Shown: one piece after another, positions 53,039 to 64,000 of the stretch
Layout of the letters: every line of letters begins with the position of its first letter
How positions within the stretch are numbered: the first letter of the stretch is position 1
Origin: Eublepharis macularius
Lineage: Eukaryota; Chordata; Lepidosauria; Squamata; Eublepharidae
Direction: 5' to 3'
Length of the DNA: 64,000 nucleotides
Assembly: GCF_028583425.1 (NCBI RefSeq)
Contig: NC_072796.1
Span: forward strand, 143,167,464-143,231,463
Translations under genes and position numbers: made by a program
The notes under the pieces: model-generated
Database searches by the model: none
Seen by the model: the letters and a program-made list of their open reading frames with translations, nothing else
Told to the model about the DNA's origin: nothing

Positions 53039-53288
53039 TTGCCGAAGGCTTTCACGGCCGGAGAACGATGGTTGTGGTGGGTTTTCCGGGCTGTGTTGCC
53101 GTGGTCTTGGCATTGTCGTTCCTGACGTTTCGCCAGCAGCTGTGGCTGGCATCTTCAGAGGTGTAGCACTGAGAGATCTCTGTCTTTTGGTGCTACACCT
53201 CTGAAGATGCCAGCCACAGCTGCTGGCGAAACGTCAGGAACTACAATGCCAAGACCATGGCAACACAGCCCGGAAAACCCACAACAAC
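53039..53288. mobile_element. Fold-back element with 13-bp target duplication
   Basis: Arms of about 100 bp face each other: GTTTTCCGGGCTGTGTTGCC...CCTGACGTTTCGCCAGCAGC...GGCATCTTCAGAGGTGTAGCAC and the complement around AGAGATCTCTGTCTTTT. CAATTGCAAAGTC occurs on both sides (53,026-53,038 and 53,289-53,301). It inserted into a TTTATAGT-family retroposon whose sequence continues beyond (CATTGCAATCAACAGTGTAAC). It has no coding capacity. Confidence 0.85.
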
Positions 53289-54344
53289 CAATTGCAAAGT
53301 CATTGCAATCAACAGTGTAACTGAGTATATAAATGCAAGTTGGCAAAGATTGCCCCTGCCCATCCTAAGGTGGGATTCCTAAGGTTTCCCTCCCCTGCAT
53401 CCTTTTGTGTGGTTTGTCTCTGAGGTGCCTCCAAGGGGGAAGGGGCTGGGCAGCATCAGGAGGTGGCAACAGAGGCCACCCCATTGCTGCCTCCTGGTGC
53501 CCTCTTGAAAAGGCACCCCTCCCTTCCCTGTTCAGGAGGCTACGTGGAATCCCCCCAGGGACCAGTTGTGCTTGCCCCCTTCTTCTCCAGTCTCATCTTC
53601 CAGGTTTCCAGACTTCAAGTGACCTTCACTTGTTTCCTCTGCTGTTACTGATTCCCGCTGCTACTTTTCTTTCTGTGCTTTTAGTTTTTCCTTCCGCTCG
53701 GTGCGGGTTGCCAATGTTCTCTTCTCTCTTCTGTTTCTTTCAAAGGTGGACAACTGCAGCTTTTTCTCTCTCGTTGTGAAACGCCTCCCTTGCTAGAAGA
53801 TCCTTTCCCATACCTGGCCTGGCCATGCCGCCCCCTCTCCTCTCCTCTCCTCTCTGTACCTGCTCCCCTTCTGGCTGTTCCCACGGCCTCTTTTATTAGC
53901 ATCCTCCGTTCTAGCTGCTCCGGTGCATTACAGATGCTTGGGGGTATCTTTCTGAGGTTTGCTGCAGAAAAGCTCGTGTCTAGCACAGAATCCAAACGGC
54001 CTGACTTCTGCTGGTCTGCCCCTGAAAAGGAAAGCGGCAGATCCTCTGCTTGTGGGAAGGGGCGAGAGCAACGCCTGCAGAGCCTGACATTTGTTCCCAG
54101 TGTTTACAAGGTGGAGCTCAGCTGCCTGACCTTTCTCGCTGACAGCTGATCCCGCGCTCGTCAAACGCCTGTTCTTTCCTCGTTTGCATCATGAGGCTCT
54201 TTTTTTAAAAAAAAGTTCCAGTTGAAATTCCGTTATCAAAACTCAGCAGCTGTTGTCCAGATTCTATAACTTTTTTTTGTTTGCTTGTAGTAGTGGAGGC
54301 TTCTTGATGCCGGGCTTTGGATTTGGTGGCTGCTGTTCCTGTAA

Positions 54345-54570
54345 CAACATTTGATTTATCTACTGCCCTTCAGGACAACGTCCACTCAGAGTGGTTGCCA
54401 TTATTATCCCCACAACAAAACACCCTGTAGGGTGGGTGGGGCTGAGAGAGCTGTGACTGCCCCAAGGTCACCCAGCTGACTTCCAAGCGGAGGAGTGGGG
54501 AATCAAACCCGGCTCTCCAGATTAGAGTCCCACCGCTCTTAACCACGACACCAAGCTGGCTCTCTCTGTG
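54345..54570 (-). mobile_element. tRNA-derived squamate SINE (minus strand)
   Basis: On the minus strand: GCCAGCTTGGTGTCGTGGTTAAGAG, then GGTTTGATTCCCCACTCC, GCTGGGTGACCTTGGGGCAGTCACAGC and a body ending GTTGTCCTGAAGGGCAGTAGATAAATC. The structure is complete, with tail loss. Confidence 0.85.
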
Positions 54571-55672
54571 TAGCAGGACCTTCTGTCTGCAGCTCTGAGT
54601 GGCTGGAGGATGCCCCAGCTCTGCGTGCAGAAGGCCCAGGCTCAGGCTCTCCGATCATCTGCCTGAGGCTTGGTGGGGGGGAGCTGCTACCACTTGCCTG
54701 TGAGCTGGGCTGGGGTCAGGCTGCTCCGCCTGTGCTGCTTCTTTCAGGAATGAGCCAGGCTGCCCCAGAGCATCGCCTGGAATAGCTCAGCTGCCAGATA
54801 CACTCCCGGTTTGGAAGGCAGGGACACTTTGGTCTCCAGCTCTCCCTTCTTTTGGCTCCAGAGAGTGTCCTTCCCATTGGCCGGGGTTGATGAAAACCTT
54901 TCTCAGTCAGTATGCCGGTTTCCCTGCAGCGTGGTTTCACCCTCTGGGGAGACGTGGAGCCTTTGCAGCTGTGGCACTGATGCTCTGGAGCCTAGCTGGC
55001 CCCAGGATGGCAGGCGGCAGGCTGCGTGTGAAAACGGTGTGGTTTGGGAGGACACGAAGCTGCCTTCCCTCGAGTCAGACCCTGGGGCTGTCACGGACAG
55101 TCTCGTCTCCTCTGACCGGCAGCGGCGCTCCAGGGTCTCAGGCAGAGGAAGGTCTTTCACGTCACCTGCTGCCTGCTCCTTTTAACTGGAGGCGCTGCGG
55201 ATTGAACCTGGGACCTTCTGCACACAACGTGTTGCTCGCCCATTGAGCCATGGCCCCTGGCACAGTGTCTCTATAACAACTCACGTTTTTCATGTTTCCC
55301 AGCGTCCTGGTTTTAAACTTCTTGGCCTTTCCTGTTTCCATGGCACGTGTGTGTTTTTCTGATTTGATGGTATACTGTCATCGCTGTTTACCAGCCTCAA
55401 GGCTTTGGTAAAAAGCAGGATATAAGTGTTTTAGTAAACAAGTGTGCATTTCCAAGACTTCTGCAGGCAGCTCCCTGAGTGGAGACGAAGGTGGCGAGAA
55501 TGGCGTTATTATCAGGCCCTCACTTTACTTGGCGCTCTGCAGCAGGCCCTGCTCCAAGGGACGCGCAGTCTAAAGTTTGAGACTGGGAAGAGGCCAGAGG
55601 CAGAGGAGGGGTGAGCAGTGCAGAACAGAAGGGCCCTGGTCATTTCCTGCTTTCTCTTCCCAGGTCAAGAGG

Positions 55673-55802
55673 ATGTCTTCCTCCCTGACCAGCCGGTCTG
55701 TGGCCACCCACGTGCTTGTGGCCCTCTTTGGGATGGGCTCCTGGGTCTCCATTAACTCTCTGTGGGTGGAGCTTCCAGTGGTGGTGAAGAGGCTTCCAGA
55801 AG
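55673..55802 (+). CDS. SLC52A2: SLC52A2 coding exon 1
   Basis: The exon begins at 55,665 after TTTCTCTTCCCAG, and the ATG lies eight bases in. Encodes [20 protein letters not shown] to VVVKRLPE plus one base. The donor is CCAGAAG|GTAAGG. A longer open frame upstream (from 55,577) crosses the acceptor and is intronic. Confidence 0.92.
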
Positions 55803-58800
55803 GTAAGGAGCAGGGCCGGGATCCTGCAGCACCAGCGGTTCCCTGGATTGGGACCAGTCCTGATCATCGGGTGGGAAATGGAAACAAATGGGAGGGGAGC
55901 AGCTTTGGTGGGCTTCCGGGGGACTTTTTGAGAGTGCCACTGGAATGCAGGGGAGAAGGAAGCCAGAGCAGGGTGGCAGCTGGCGGAGAAAGGGGCACCA
56001 GCAGAATGTCGCCTGGAACAGCTCTGAGGCTCTTGCTGTAAGATCACAGGCAGCTGTTAGGAAGCCCTGCCGGATCACAGCAGAGGCCTTCCTAGTAGCA
56101 TCCGGCTTCCCAGGCTGGGCCGAGACTGTTTGTGAACGAACTGAATAGCCCCAGTCCCTGTGGGACCTCAGCTGCTTGCTTCCCTCCATTGTGAGACTGG
56201 GGTCCTCGTTCCTCCCCTCCGCCCTTTGTTTCTCGGCTGCTTTGTTTCCTCGGGCAGGACTTTGGCAAAGGCCCTTTGCTGCATCATGTTAACTCTCTCA
56301 CGGAATCGGAACTTCCTCTGCAGAAGCCCTGCGGATGCTTTCCAGGCCTGCTCATGGCACCCGTGGGACGTCTGGGGGCCTCTCCACTTCCAGTAGAATC
56401 CATACCCAGGATCAAGCTTGTGTCCCTGCCCCCCCCCCCACCCAGTCATGGCTCAGAGGCTTTTAACCTGGGCGTATAGGTGACCTGGACCATTTGCCCC
56501 CCTGTTCCTGGTGGGTGAGTTGTCTCGAAGTGGGTGTTCTTCAGCCCCAGAGCTTCCCCCGAGAGGGCTTTGGCTGCGACCGAAGGACATGTCCAACTCA
56601 GAGTGGTGACCATTTCAGAGTATTTCATCCTGAGCCAACAGCAAAGTGGCATAAAGTGGATTCCACTTTGAGATTTCTGCATTCAGAAAGCAGCAGTGCC
56701 CCGGGACCGTGAGCGGTCCAGCTGTCTAGTTGATCAGAGCCCCGTGAGAGAACTTAAGAGGCTCCCTGGGGACCACTGGCTCCACGGGCTGTGGCCCAGC
56801 CTGTGGGCACCATGCTGTGTGCCAAGGAGGTTGGGCAGGTTTTGAGGTTGGCTCTTCCTTTGGCGGGCACAGGAGACGTGCCGGAATGGCCAGCCACCTG
56901 ATTTTGCTAAGGCAAGCAGTAAAATTCTGCTTTGTTACTTTGGAGTATTATTTTGGTTTATTACCTGCTTATTCAAATATTTATACTCCAGTTCTCTTCC
57001 TAGCTCAAGTCAGTTTGATTCTCGCAAGCTCCAGGGATATGCCAGGGATTGGCAGGGCCTGTCCCTGGCAAAGTATGGAGTGAGAAACTCCCCCTCTCCC
57101 AATTCTCTCCAATGCAGGACTGGTTCAAGGCATTTTATTGACCCCAACCCTCTGTTACCAGAACTGCTCTGTTTGAATGGGGAATTAGCTAGCAGTCTGG
57201 AACTAAATTTAGTGCGGATCTTTTAACCAATATATACCAGGGTCCCTCTCCAACGCTCATGCAATAAAGAGGCAGACTAGGTAAAGATACAACATGTTTT
57301 ACTAAATAATGTGGCGTATGCCTGAACTAGCACACACATACAAGGTTACATACAAGAGCTAGGAAAATAGAGACGGTTGCATTAGCGGGAGAGCCCACTT
57401 GAGAGCGATGAAGTTGGGTATACTCACAATCCCGACGTGGAGCAAAGACGTAGCAGCGAGATGAGGTGGTCTAATGCCTGCACTAGATCCAAAATAGAGT
57501 GACAGCAAGGAGTCTGGATAGGAATGGCACGCACACCAGGTGGCCTGGGAGACCAGCTTAAATACCCCAAACATACCCTGGGGCTGGTGCAGTTTCTAGT
57601 GGTTCTCATGGGCGAAACAAAGGTTTTAATGGTTCTACAACTACCCTAGATGGGCCACTTTAGGAATCTGATTATATTATTGTGACACCTTGGGAAGAGG
57701 GGACAAAGGAGGGAGGGGGAGATCCGGGCGTGTTGAATGGATGTTCCAGCGGACAGGGCTTGTCCCGATGTCATCATCTCTGGAATGCGGAGGCTGCTTT
57801 GAGATGCATTCTCTAAGTGCTTGGGATGGTCGGCACTTAGCTTCTTCTCGGGGCGACTATTAAGATATGCAGAGCAGGGTGAGGCTCGCCGCTGCGGACG
57901 TGGTCTGCTCGCCTCTTCGAAATGGCTTCCCTAAGCAGGCTGCTTCTCTGGGTCTTCTGGCTGCCTGGAAACATGGCTGCCGGCTGGGCATGGCTGGGGC
58001 TTGCTAGCAGGTTGCCCGGTAATGAAGGCAAGCTCGGTGACCGGCCCGCGGGAGGCTCCAGACGGGAACTGGCCAGGGGGTGCCTAGTCATGCTCGCTGG
58101 AGTTTTCCCTGGCTGGTACCTGGCTGCTAACAGCACGGCTTGGGGCCGGTTGAGGCAGGCTTCCATGGAGGCAGGGAACAGCAGGTATAACACAGTCCAT
58201 AGCAGAGACAGGAGCAGCCCGGTGAAGGTAATCCGGAGCAAGGAGCATAGGCAGGAAACAGGCACATGTAGCAGGGTCCAGACACGCAGGGAAGTCAGGA
58301 TACTGGCGTGGGCAGTGCTGCCCAGAAAGAGAGTCCCTATTGTAGTTTTAGTCCATAGCTTTTAGTCCCTAGCAGAGGCAGGAATAGGCATAGTCCGTGG
58401 TGGGTAAACATGCAGGAAATAGACACGTGTGTTAAAGTGCACACGTGCAAGGCAGTCTCTGGTGTAGCAGTAAAACAGCAACGCAGGAAACCCAAACACA
58501 GTTCATGGCAGGCCTTAGAGCAGGAGCAGGGTGGGGGGGGCTCCTTGGCAACACCTCCCAAGCCTTTTCCTGCACCTGCCAGGTGCAAGCCCAGCCCGTA
58601 TGTCATTGCCTCCCTTGGCTTGGACCCAGCTAGTGTCAGCATGGGTCCAGGGAGGGGGTGCCACTGTGCCACTGATGGCTAGGAATGGTGTGTTGGCACT
58701 CTCCTCTTATACCCATACCTGGCACCTGGCAACTTCCCCACTGAGAGGGCCGTTGCCCTGACAGAAAGAGAAGCCAAACACAGAGTGAGGAGTGTGACCC

Positions 58801-61800
58801 CGTGAATTTTGAACTGACGTCGAAGAAGCAGCCTTCCCTCATGTAGAGAATGGGGGGGGGATCTCCCTTTGCACCATTCAGAGGAGACTGACCCGTGGAG
58901 CTCTGCTGCCCAAGAAGGGCCCAGCAGGCTCCATATAGCTGGCCCAGGAGCGGTCTGGAAAGGGAACATCCCCCAACCCCTGTGCAGTCCAGCCCGGCAG
59001 GTGTGACTTGAGATTGTGCTGGGGGACTGTGGATGTCCTGGACTCTAGCAGAAAGCCAACCCTGAGTCACCACAAGCGCAGCATTTCTCTGCGCGGAATA
59101 AACGCTACCCGTGTACGTCAGCAGGCTGAATTTGTGCTGCCTGTTTTAACTGCAGCATCTTGGGTTTCATGCCCACTTTGGCGAAGGCCACAGAGACAGC
59201 AGAGAGGGAAAGGGTGTCCGTCGAGGGCGGAAAGCGGGAGCCACATGAAGTTGTAAAGGACGCCAGGCCTGGTCTCCCGACAGGCAGGAGGCATGGCCAG
59301 AGCCACCCCTCTGCCTCCCAGCTCTCCCCGGTGCATGACTCTGGGGGGGACGGCCGGGATTCCGTGCAGCAGCCCGACCCCCCCCCCCCTGTTTCCCTTT
59401 TGCAGGCTGGAACCTCCCTGCCTACCTGTCGGTCCTCATTGCCCTGGGGAACGTGGGCCCTGTGGGCGTGACCTTGACTCACCACTTGGCCCCCGGGCGG
59501 CTGCAGGAGCGCTGGCTGATCCAGGCCATCCAGGTCTTGGCGGTGGGGGCGGCGCTCTTCCTGGCACTCTTCTGGCACCGGACCACAGCCGTCGCCGGCG
59601 AGCAGCACAGCCTGGCGTTCCTGGTGCTGACTTTCCTGCTGGCCTTGACGTGCTGCACCTCCAACGTCTCCTTCTTGCCTTTCATGTACCGGTTCCCGCC
59701 GCTGTTTGTGCGCACCTTCTTCATCGGGCAGGGGCTGAGCGCCCTCCTGCCCTGCGTGCTTGCCCTGGGACAAGGCGTGGGGCAGCTGGAGTGCCAGAAC
59801 GGCACACACGGCAATGCCTCGCAGCCGCATTACCTGGACGAGAACTTCTCAGCCACCACCTTCTTCTGGCTGCTCCTTGGCCTGCTGACCATCTCGGCAC
59901 TGGCCTTTGCGGCTCTGCTGGCCTGGCACCAAGAGGGAGACGTCCCTGCGGAGAAGAGCTCCTCCCAGGAAAGCGTGGCGTCGGAGGAATCCTTCCCGTT
60001 GCAGACAGACGGCTCCCCCGCCTCTGAGAGCGCCACAGAGAGTCCCAGGCCAGAAGCCTCTGCTAAGCCGCCAGCCGCCGCCTTCTGGACGTGGAGAAAC
60101 ATCTACTTGCTGGTGCTGCTGGGGGTCTGCAGCGCCCTGACCAACGGGGTCCTGCCTTCAGTGCAGAGCTACTCGTGCCTGCCTTATGGGGACATGGCCT
60201 ACCACCTGTCCGTGGTGCTCAGCAACATCGCCAACCCCGTGGCCTGCTTTGTGGCCATGTTCCTGCTGTGCAGGTAGGTGAGCAAGGGGCGCCGTGTCAT
60301 CAGCTGTTGTGGCTTTAACGCACCCTTGGGTTTGTGCCGAGCATCCTGCATGTGCTTGAACATCAGAGAATCTTACTGATGCAGAAAGAGGAGGGGGGGC
60401 GGGCGATGGAGTCTACACTTGGGTCCAGCATATTCCAGATCTTGGGGTACAGGAAGGCCAAACACAGTTGAAAGGAGGTGATCGATGTGTACTTATTACA
60501 ATTCACATTCAAAAGGGTTTCGAGCCCCCATTCGCCACCTTTGACTGGTGGGTCATTTATCCTCATTTCAGCGAAGGCAGAATCAGAGACTGAGACAAGG
60601 CTGCCCAGAGAGAAGGGGGGGGGCAGGGCTCCTCCCTCTGCTTCCCTTACTGGGCCCCGTGGGCAGGTGGATTCTCTGCATTTGCAGGATCCTGGGCTCT
60701 TGATAGGCGACTGGAAGGGGCATCCCTCTGGGGCTGTTTTCATTTCTGGGCCTTGTGCTTTAAAAGCGGCAGGAGCTCCTAGCCAGAGGCCTTTCACTGC
60801 TCGGCCTGGTCAGAGGCAGCTGGCAGAGCTCTTTGTGCCTGGCCTGCCTGGGGATCAGCAAATCTGGCTTGGCTGCTCTGGGGGCTGGGGGTGGGGGTGG
60901 GGGGGCAGAGGGAAAAGCTGGAACCTTGGTTGTACGTCTCTGGGAGTGGGGGCTCGGGGGCTGCCGGTCAGTAATGCTGAGGCTCGTATGACACCCACCC
61001 ACCCCTTCATAGCCAACAACCCATGAGAATCAGGCCACGCCCAACTCTTGCCAGCTCGGTGGCCTTTACGACGAACATTTCTCTTGCATCCACTGTCCCC
61101 CGCTCCACTGCTATTTCCATTTGGCCCACGGGAAACCGAGGGCACAGTGTATCTGAGGCCCACCCAGTGAAGGAGTTTGTGTCCAAATATAACGCTGTCT
61201 ACTAGTCATCGCTGTCTCCATGTATAAGGGTTATCCTTAGTGGTTCCTAAGAATTCACCTACATTTTCTTAGTTGATGCAACCCTGTAAGGCAGCTCAGC
61301 GGGCTTCTGCCAATATTGTGGGGCAGGGGGAGGGGCTACGGGGCAGTGACTTGCCTAAGTCCACCTTCGTAGGGGAAGCTTGACTCTGGGGCTTCCCCGC
61401 TCTCCAGCCACCTCTTCCAAGTGCTGTGACAGATGAAGTCCGATCTGGACTGCAGCAGCGTTCCCAGAGACACCTCAGCTTCCAAGTAGGAGTGCGCGCT
61501 TCCAGCTTCTGATTCGGGGAAAATGCCCGAATCGGACCCAGTCAGAAATCCTGAATCTTTACGGAATTGAGGCCAGCCTGCTGGCCCCAATTCGGAAATC
61601 CTGAATCAAAGCTTTCCAAAGCGATCTGGGTCGCTCCAGGAAGCTTCAGGGCCCTTCCCAGGCTTCAGCTGTCCCGTGGGGGAATCACCCACCCGCCGGC
61701 CAGCTGAAGTTTACAGGGCCTTCCCCAGTTGCCAGCACCCCACTTGCCTGGGCCTGCCCCGCTGCCCAGCTGGCCGCTGTGGTGGTGGCGGAGGCGTTTC

Positions 61801-63044
61801 CCGCCGCCCAGCTGGTCTTCCTGGCTGCCTCCCCAGCCAGGTAATTGGGGTGGGGGGAAGGGGGGGACTAGATGGGGTGGGAGGGGGCTGGGACAAAGCT
61901 TCCCCCCTCACTCCGGTGTGCTCCAAATCTTTATGGAGCATACCAAAGCAGCTTAAACACCCGAATCTGAAGCAGCTTGCCACTGCAGGTTTCGGGTTGT
62001 TAGGAAACATTTTCCCGCTTCGGGTAAACCCAAAGCAGGAAACCCAATTTTTTCCCGGGTGCACACCCCTGCTTCCAAGGTCTCTTCTGGCCGCAGCTGC
62101 CCATCTTGGCCGCCAGTGGCAGCAAGGAGCTGCTGTTCCCTCCCTGACCCAGCTCACCCCCCTTCCTGCTTGGATAGGATTCTGGGGAGGAGGGGGCTCT
62201 GCCGCCGCCTCTCGTTGGTGCGTTCGAGCTGCTTCCCTCTCCCACTGATTGCTTGCCTGCCTTTCTGTGCCTCACAGGTCATCCCTGGGTCTGGGCCTCC
62301 TCTCTGCTCTGGGGTGTGTGTTCGGAACCTACCTGATGGTCTTGGCGGCCTTCAGCCCCTGCCCACCGTTGGTGGGCAGCCCCAGAGGAGTGGCACTGGT
62401 GGTGAGTATGGCAGCGGCTTCTGAGAAGAGCGCAGAGCACCTGTGGGGGAGGGGAGGGTGGGGAGCATGGGGAGCCAGTGCCCTCCAGGGCTCCCTCTGG
62501 TTTCATATCCTTCTCCAAGGCAAGACCAGGTCCTGCCGGGCCTCGCGGAGCACCTAGTCCCTCTCCAGGTTTGGCTGGAGGACATGACCCTTCATGTGCC
62601 TGAGCTCTGGTTGGGCACAAATGGGCATTCTGCCCCCATTCTTCCGGCATTTGAGTAGAATGGAATACCCAGAGAGGCACCCATGTTTAAGGAATGCAAA
62701 GGGAAGGCGCGGATTCCTCACAGCAGTCAGGGCAGAAGGAATCTAGCCCTCCTCCTTGGCAGGGCCCAGCCTGCTGCCTGAGCAGGGGGTCCTGGTGCTG
62801 CCCCGCCTCTGAGGCCGTCTTCTCCCGGCAGGTGATCTCTTGGGTCCTCTTCATGGGCCTCTTCTCCTACCTGAAAGTGGTGATCGGCAGCCTGCTGCAC
62901 GAGGCAGGCCATGCGGCCCTGGTCTGGTGTGGCACCATCATCCAGGTGGGCTCGCTGGTGGGAGCCCTCATCATGTTCCCCCTCACCAGCATCTACCACC
63001 TCTTCCGCAGTGGGATGGACTGCGTGGACAGCTGCAGGATGTGA
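55673..63044 (+). CDS. SLC52A2: SLC52A2, riboflavin transporter RFVT2 (four coding exons)
   Basis: Solute carrier 52 proteins carry riboflavin (vitamin B2) across the plasma membrane. Exons 55,673-55,802, 59,406-60,273, 62,278-62,401 and 62,832-63,044 join in phases 1, 2 and 0 to 1,335 nt, or 444 residues (human: 445). Conserved family segments are clear: [20 protein letters not shown] near the start, [57 protein letters not shown], and [11 protein letters not shown] near the end. About eleven hydrophobic spans fit the family. N-glycosylation sequons lie at about N175 (NGT), N180 (NAS) and N190 (NFS) in an outer loop. A serine/glutamate-rich cytoplasmic loop (about 218-270) separates the halves. 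The start matches the human start in position. SLC52A2 is preferred over SLC52A3 because it sits next to FBXL6. Confidence 0.95.
55803..59405 (+). other. SLC52A2: SLC52A2 intron between coding exons 1 and 2
   Basis: 3.6 kb. A repeat-like block at about 57,120-58,780 differs in composition from the flanks (AT-richer start with CTCATGCAATAAAGAGG, later GGCAGGAAACAGGCACATG and similar phrases recurring as GCAGGAAATAGACACGTG). It may be an old retroelement, but I see no recognisable protein or terminal repeats. No other coding sequence is seen. Confidence 0.45.
59406..60273 (+). CDS. SLC52A2: SLC52A2 coding exon 2 (large)
   Basis: 868 bp, [18 protein letters not shown] to [11 protein letters not shown] plus two bases; it holds most membrane spans, the sequons and the cytoplasmic loop. 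The acceptor is CCCTTTTGCAG|GC after a C-run and the donor TGTGCAG|GTAGGT. A second GT lies four bases on (GTAG|GTGAGC) but would break phase with the next exon. Confidence 0.95.
60274..62277 (+). other. SLC52A2: SLC52A2 intron between coding exons 2 and 3
   Basis: 2.0 kb. The second half is occupied by a hAT-type element (61,487-62,071). The first half is unique, with G-runs. Confidence 0.7.
61487..62071 (+). mobile_element. Non-autonomous hAT-type element with 8-bp target duplication
   Basis: The left end is TAGGAGTGCGCGC and the right end GTGCACACCCCTG, imperfect inverted repeats of the CAGGGGTGTGCAC kind. The 8-bp duplication CTTCCAAG is at 61,479-61,486 and 62,072-62,079. The interior repeats the motif TCCTGAATC / TTCGGGG and has no transposase frame. 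It lies wholly within an SLC52A2 intron. Confidence 0.85.
62278..62401 (+). CDS. SLC52A2: SLC52A2 coding exon 3
   Basis: 124 bp, [20 protein letters not shown] then [17 protein letters not shown]. The acceptor is TGCCTCACAG|G and the donor CTGGTG|GTGAGT. It ends on a codon boundary. The FSPCPPLVG motif is typical of the family. Confidence 0.94.
62832..63044 (+). CDS. SLC52A2: SLC52A2 coding exon 4 (terminal)
   Basis: [20 protein letters not shown], then [20 protein letters not shown] and [18 protein letters not shown]. The acceptor is TCCCGGCAG|GTG. The C-terminal cysteine-rich end matches the human pattern (DC.D.C). Confidence 0.95.
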   Translation: MISWVLFMGLFSYLKVVIGSLLHEAGHAALVWCGTIIQVGSLVGALIMFPLTSIYHLFRSGMDCVDSCRM

Positions 63045-64000
63045 GCAAGGAAGAGACCGGTTGCGATGGGACCAAGCCCGCCTTCTGGGACTAGGATTTG
63101 ACTTCCCTCCAGATCCTGGTGGGGGAAAAGCCAGGCTGCAGAATTGCCTTTCTCCCGTGGTGGCCACGTGATCCGCTTAGCACTTAGGGTCCATAGCTGC
63201 ACTTCTTGCTGTCTGTGGGGTTTCTCTGGCCACCTCCTGGCTGTGCTGAGGCCTCCAGGCATCCCCTCCTGCTCTTGCCTGTATGGCGAGCATCACAAAT
63301 GCTCTTTATTTTCCATGTGTGGGAAAAGCTTTGCCTTTGTTCCAAAGGAGTATGTCCTTTCTGCCCCCCCCCCCGACAAGCACTTTCTCCTTGCCTCCAG
63401 AGTAATCCTCTCTCCTCTCTCTGCTCAGCCTGTCTGCAATGGAGGGTTTTCCTCCACCTCCCGCCCCCCAACTTCCCAATCGCTTGGAAAATTCACATTC
63501 CAGCCATGGCCACCCTGTACCAGTGAGTGGCTAAATGCTCTTCCAGGCAAGCCTGTGCTCTCTCAGCTGGGCAGCCCCGCCTGCCCGCCCCCTTCCTTGG
63601 GAGAGTGAGCACGCACACTGCCCCAGCAGCAGCCTTCCTCCCGTTTCAGAATCCTACTACTGCCACAAGCCTCCAAGTGAGTAGGGAGGGGTCACTCCGA
63701 GGAGCAGGGCAAGCCGCAGCCTCCTTCGGTGAGAGGCTGTTTTGCCCCGTCCCTATGTGGGAGGGATGCTCTGTCCAGAAAGAACGCCACTGCGTAAAGC
63801 CTTGGGACCAGGGCTGCTGCGCCTGTGCTGTCCTCAGTGCTTTCCTGTCCCTCGCCCTTCCTTTTGCCGGCTGAGTATGCAGGTCGCTTGGATTTCTGTG
63901 CTGGCAGCGATGCTTTGGGGTTTCCAAGGGGATGCAGGCAAGCGCTGGGGCTGGGGCTGTATCCAGCAGCTGGGCTCAGGGTGTGCTGGAGGGGCCTTTT
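63045..64000 (+). other. SLC52A2: SLC52A2 3' UTR and downstream
   Basis: This follows the TGA. No AATAAA or ATTAAA occurs on the plus strand up to the window end, so either the 3' UTR extends beyond the window or a non-canonical signal is used. Open frames here have no domains. By synteny ADCK5 should begin further right. Confidence 0.5.

Noticed and set aside
55577-55672. In-frame extension of SLC52A2 upstream of the Met at 55,673
   Set aside because: A strong pyrimidine-tract acceptor (TTTCTCTTCCCAG) ends at 55,664, so most of the extension is intronic. The family start matches the downstream Met.
57120-58780. Complete retroelement in the SLC52A2 intron
   Set aside because: The composition suggests old repeat DNA, but I could find no terminal repeats, target duplication or protein motif, so only a repeat-like block is noted.

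Overview
This window is vertebrate nuclear DNA, most likely from a squamate reptile and perhaps a gecko. The evidence is three multi-exon host genes with GT-AG introns, two CpG islands, CR1-type LINE tails, tRNA-derived SINEs of the squamate kind, hAT-type non-autonomous elements, and several families of palindromic repeats. The species cannot be fixed from the sequence alone. The gene order TMEM249 (minus), FBXL6 (minus), SLC52A2 (plus) matches human 8q24.3, where SCRT1 precedes them and ADCK5 follows. That conserved synteny supports the gene calls. Layout: 1-19,904 has no supportable protein gene. It holds repeats, a remarkable 885-bp near-perfect palindrome (3,978-4,862) carrying a hammerhead-ribozyme motif in each arm, several AT-rich homeobox- and E-box-rich patches that look like distal regulatory DNA of the SCRT1 neighbourhood, and a very GC-rich island (13.3-17.6 kb) with no credible coding sequence. 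19,905-28,247 (minus) is TMEM249, also called CATSPERQ, in five coding exons giving 214 residues. 32,228-40,659 (minus) is FBXL6 in nine coding exons giving 566 residues. 42.6-43.3 kb is a CpG island that looks like a divergent promoter for FBXL6 and SLC52A2, with opposed splice donors only 76 bp apart. 43.3-55.6 kb is the long 5' intron(s) of SLC52A2, full of repeats. 55,673-63,044 (plus) is SLC52A2 in four coding exons giving 444 residues, followed by 3' UTR running towards or past the window end. Function: the three genes share a locus, not a pathway. TMEM249 is an auxiliary subunit of the sperm CatSper calcium channel. FBXL6 is a leucine-rich-repeat F-box substrate receptor of an SCF ubiquitin ligase. 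SLC52A2 is a plasma-membrane riboflavin transporter. All three reading frames close exactly across every splice junction, so each gene looks intact. The least ordinary feature is the palindrome: its arms have equal length with no length drift, it contains a CR1-like RT fragment joined to a complete hammerhead core, and it lies between 15-bp direct repeats.
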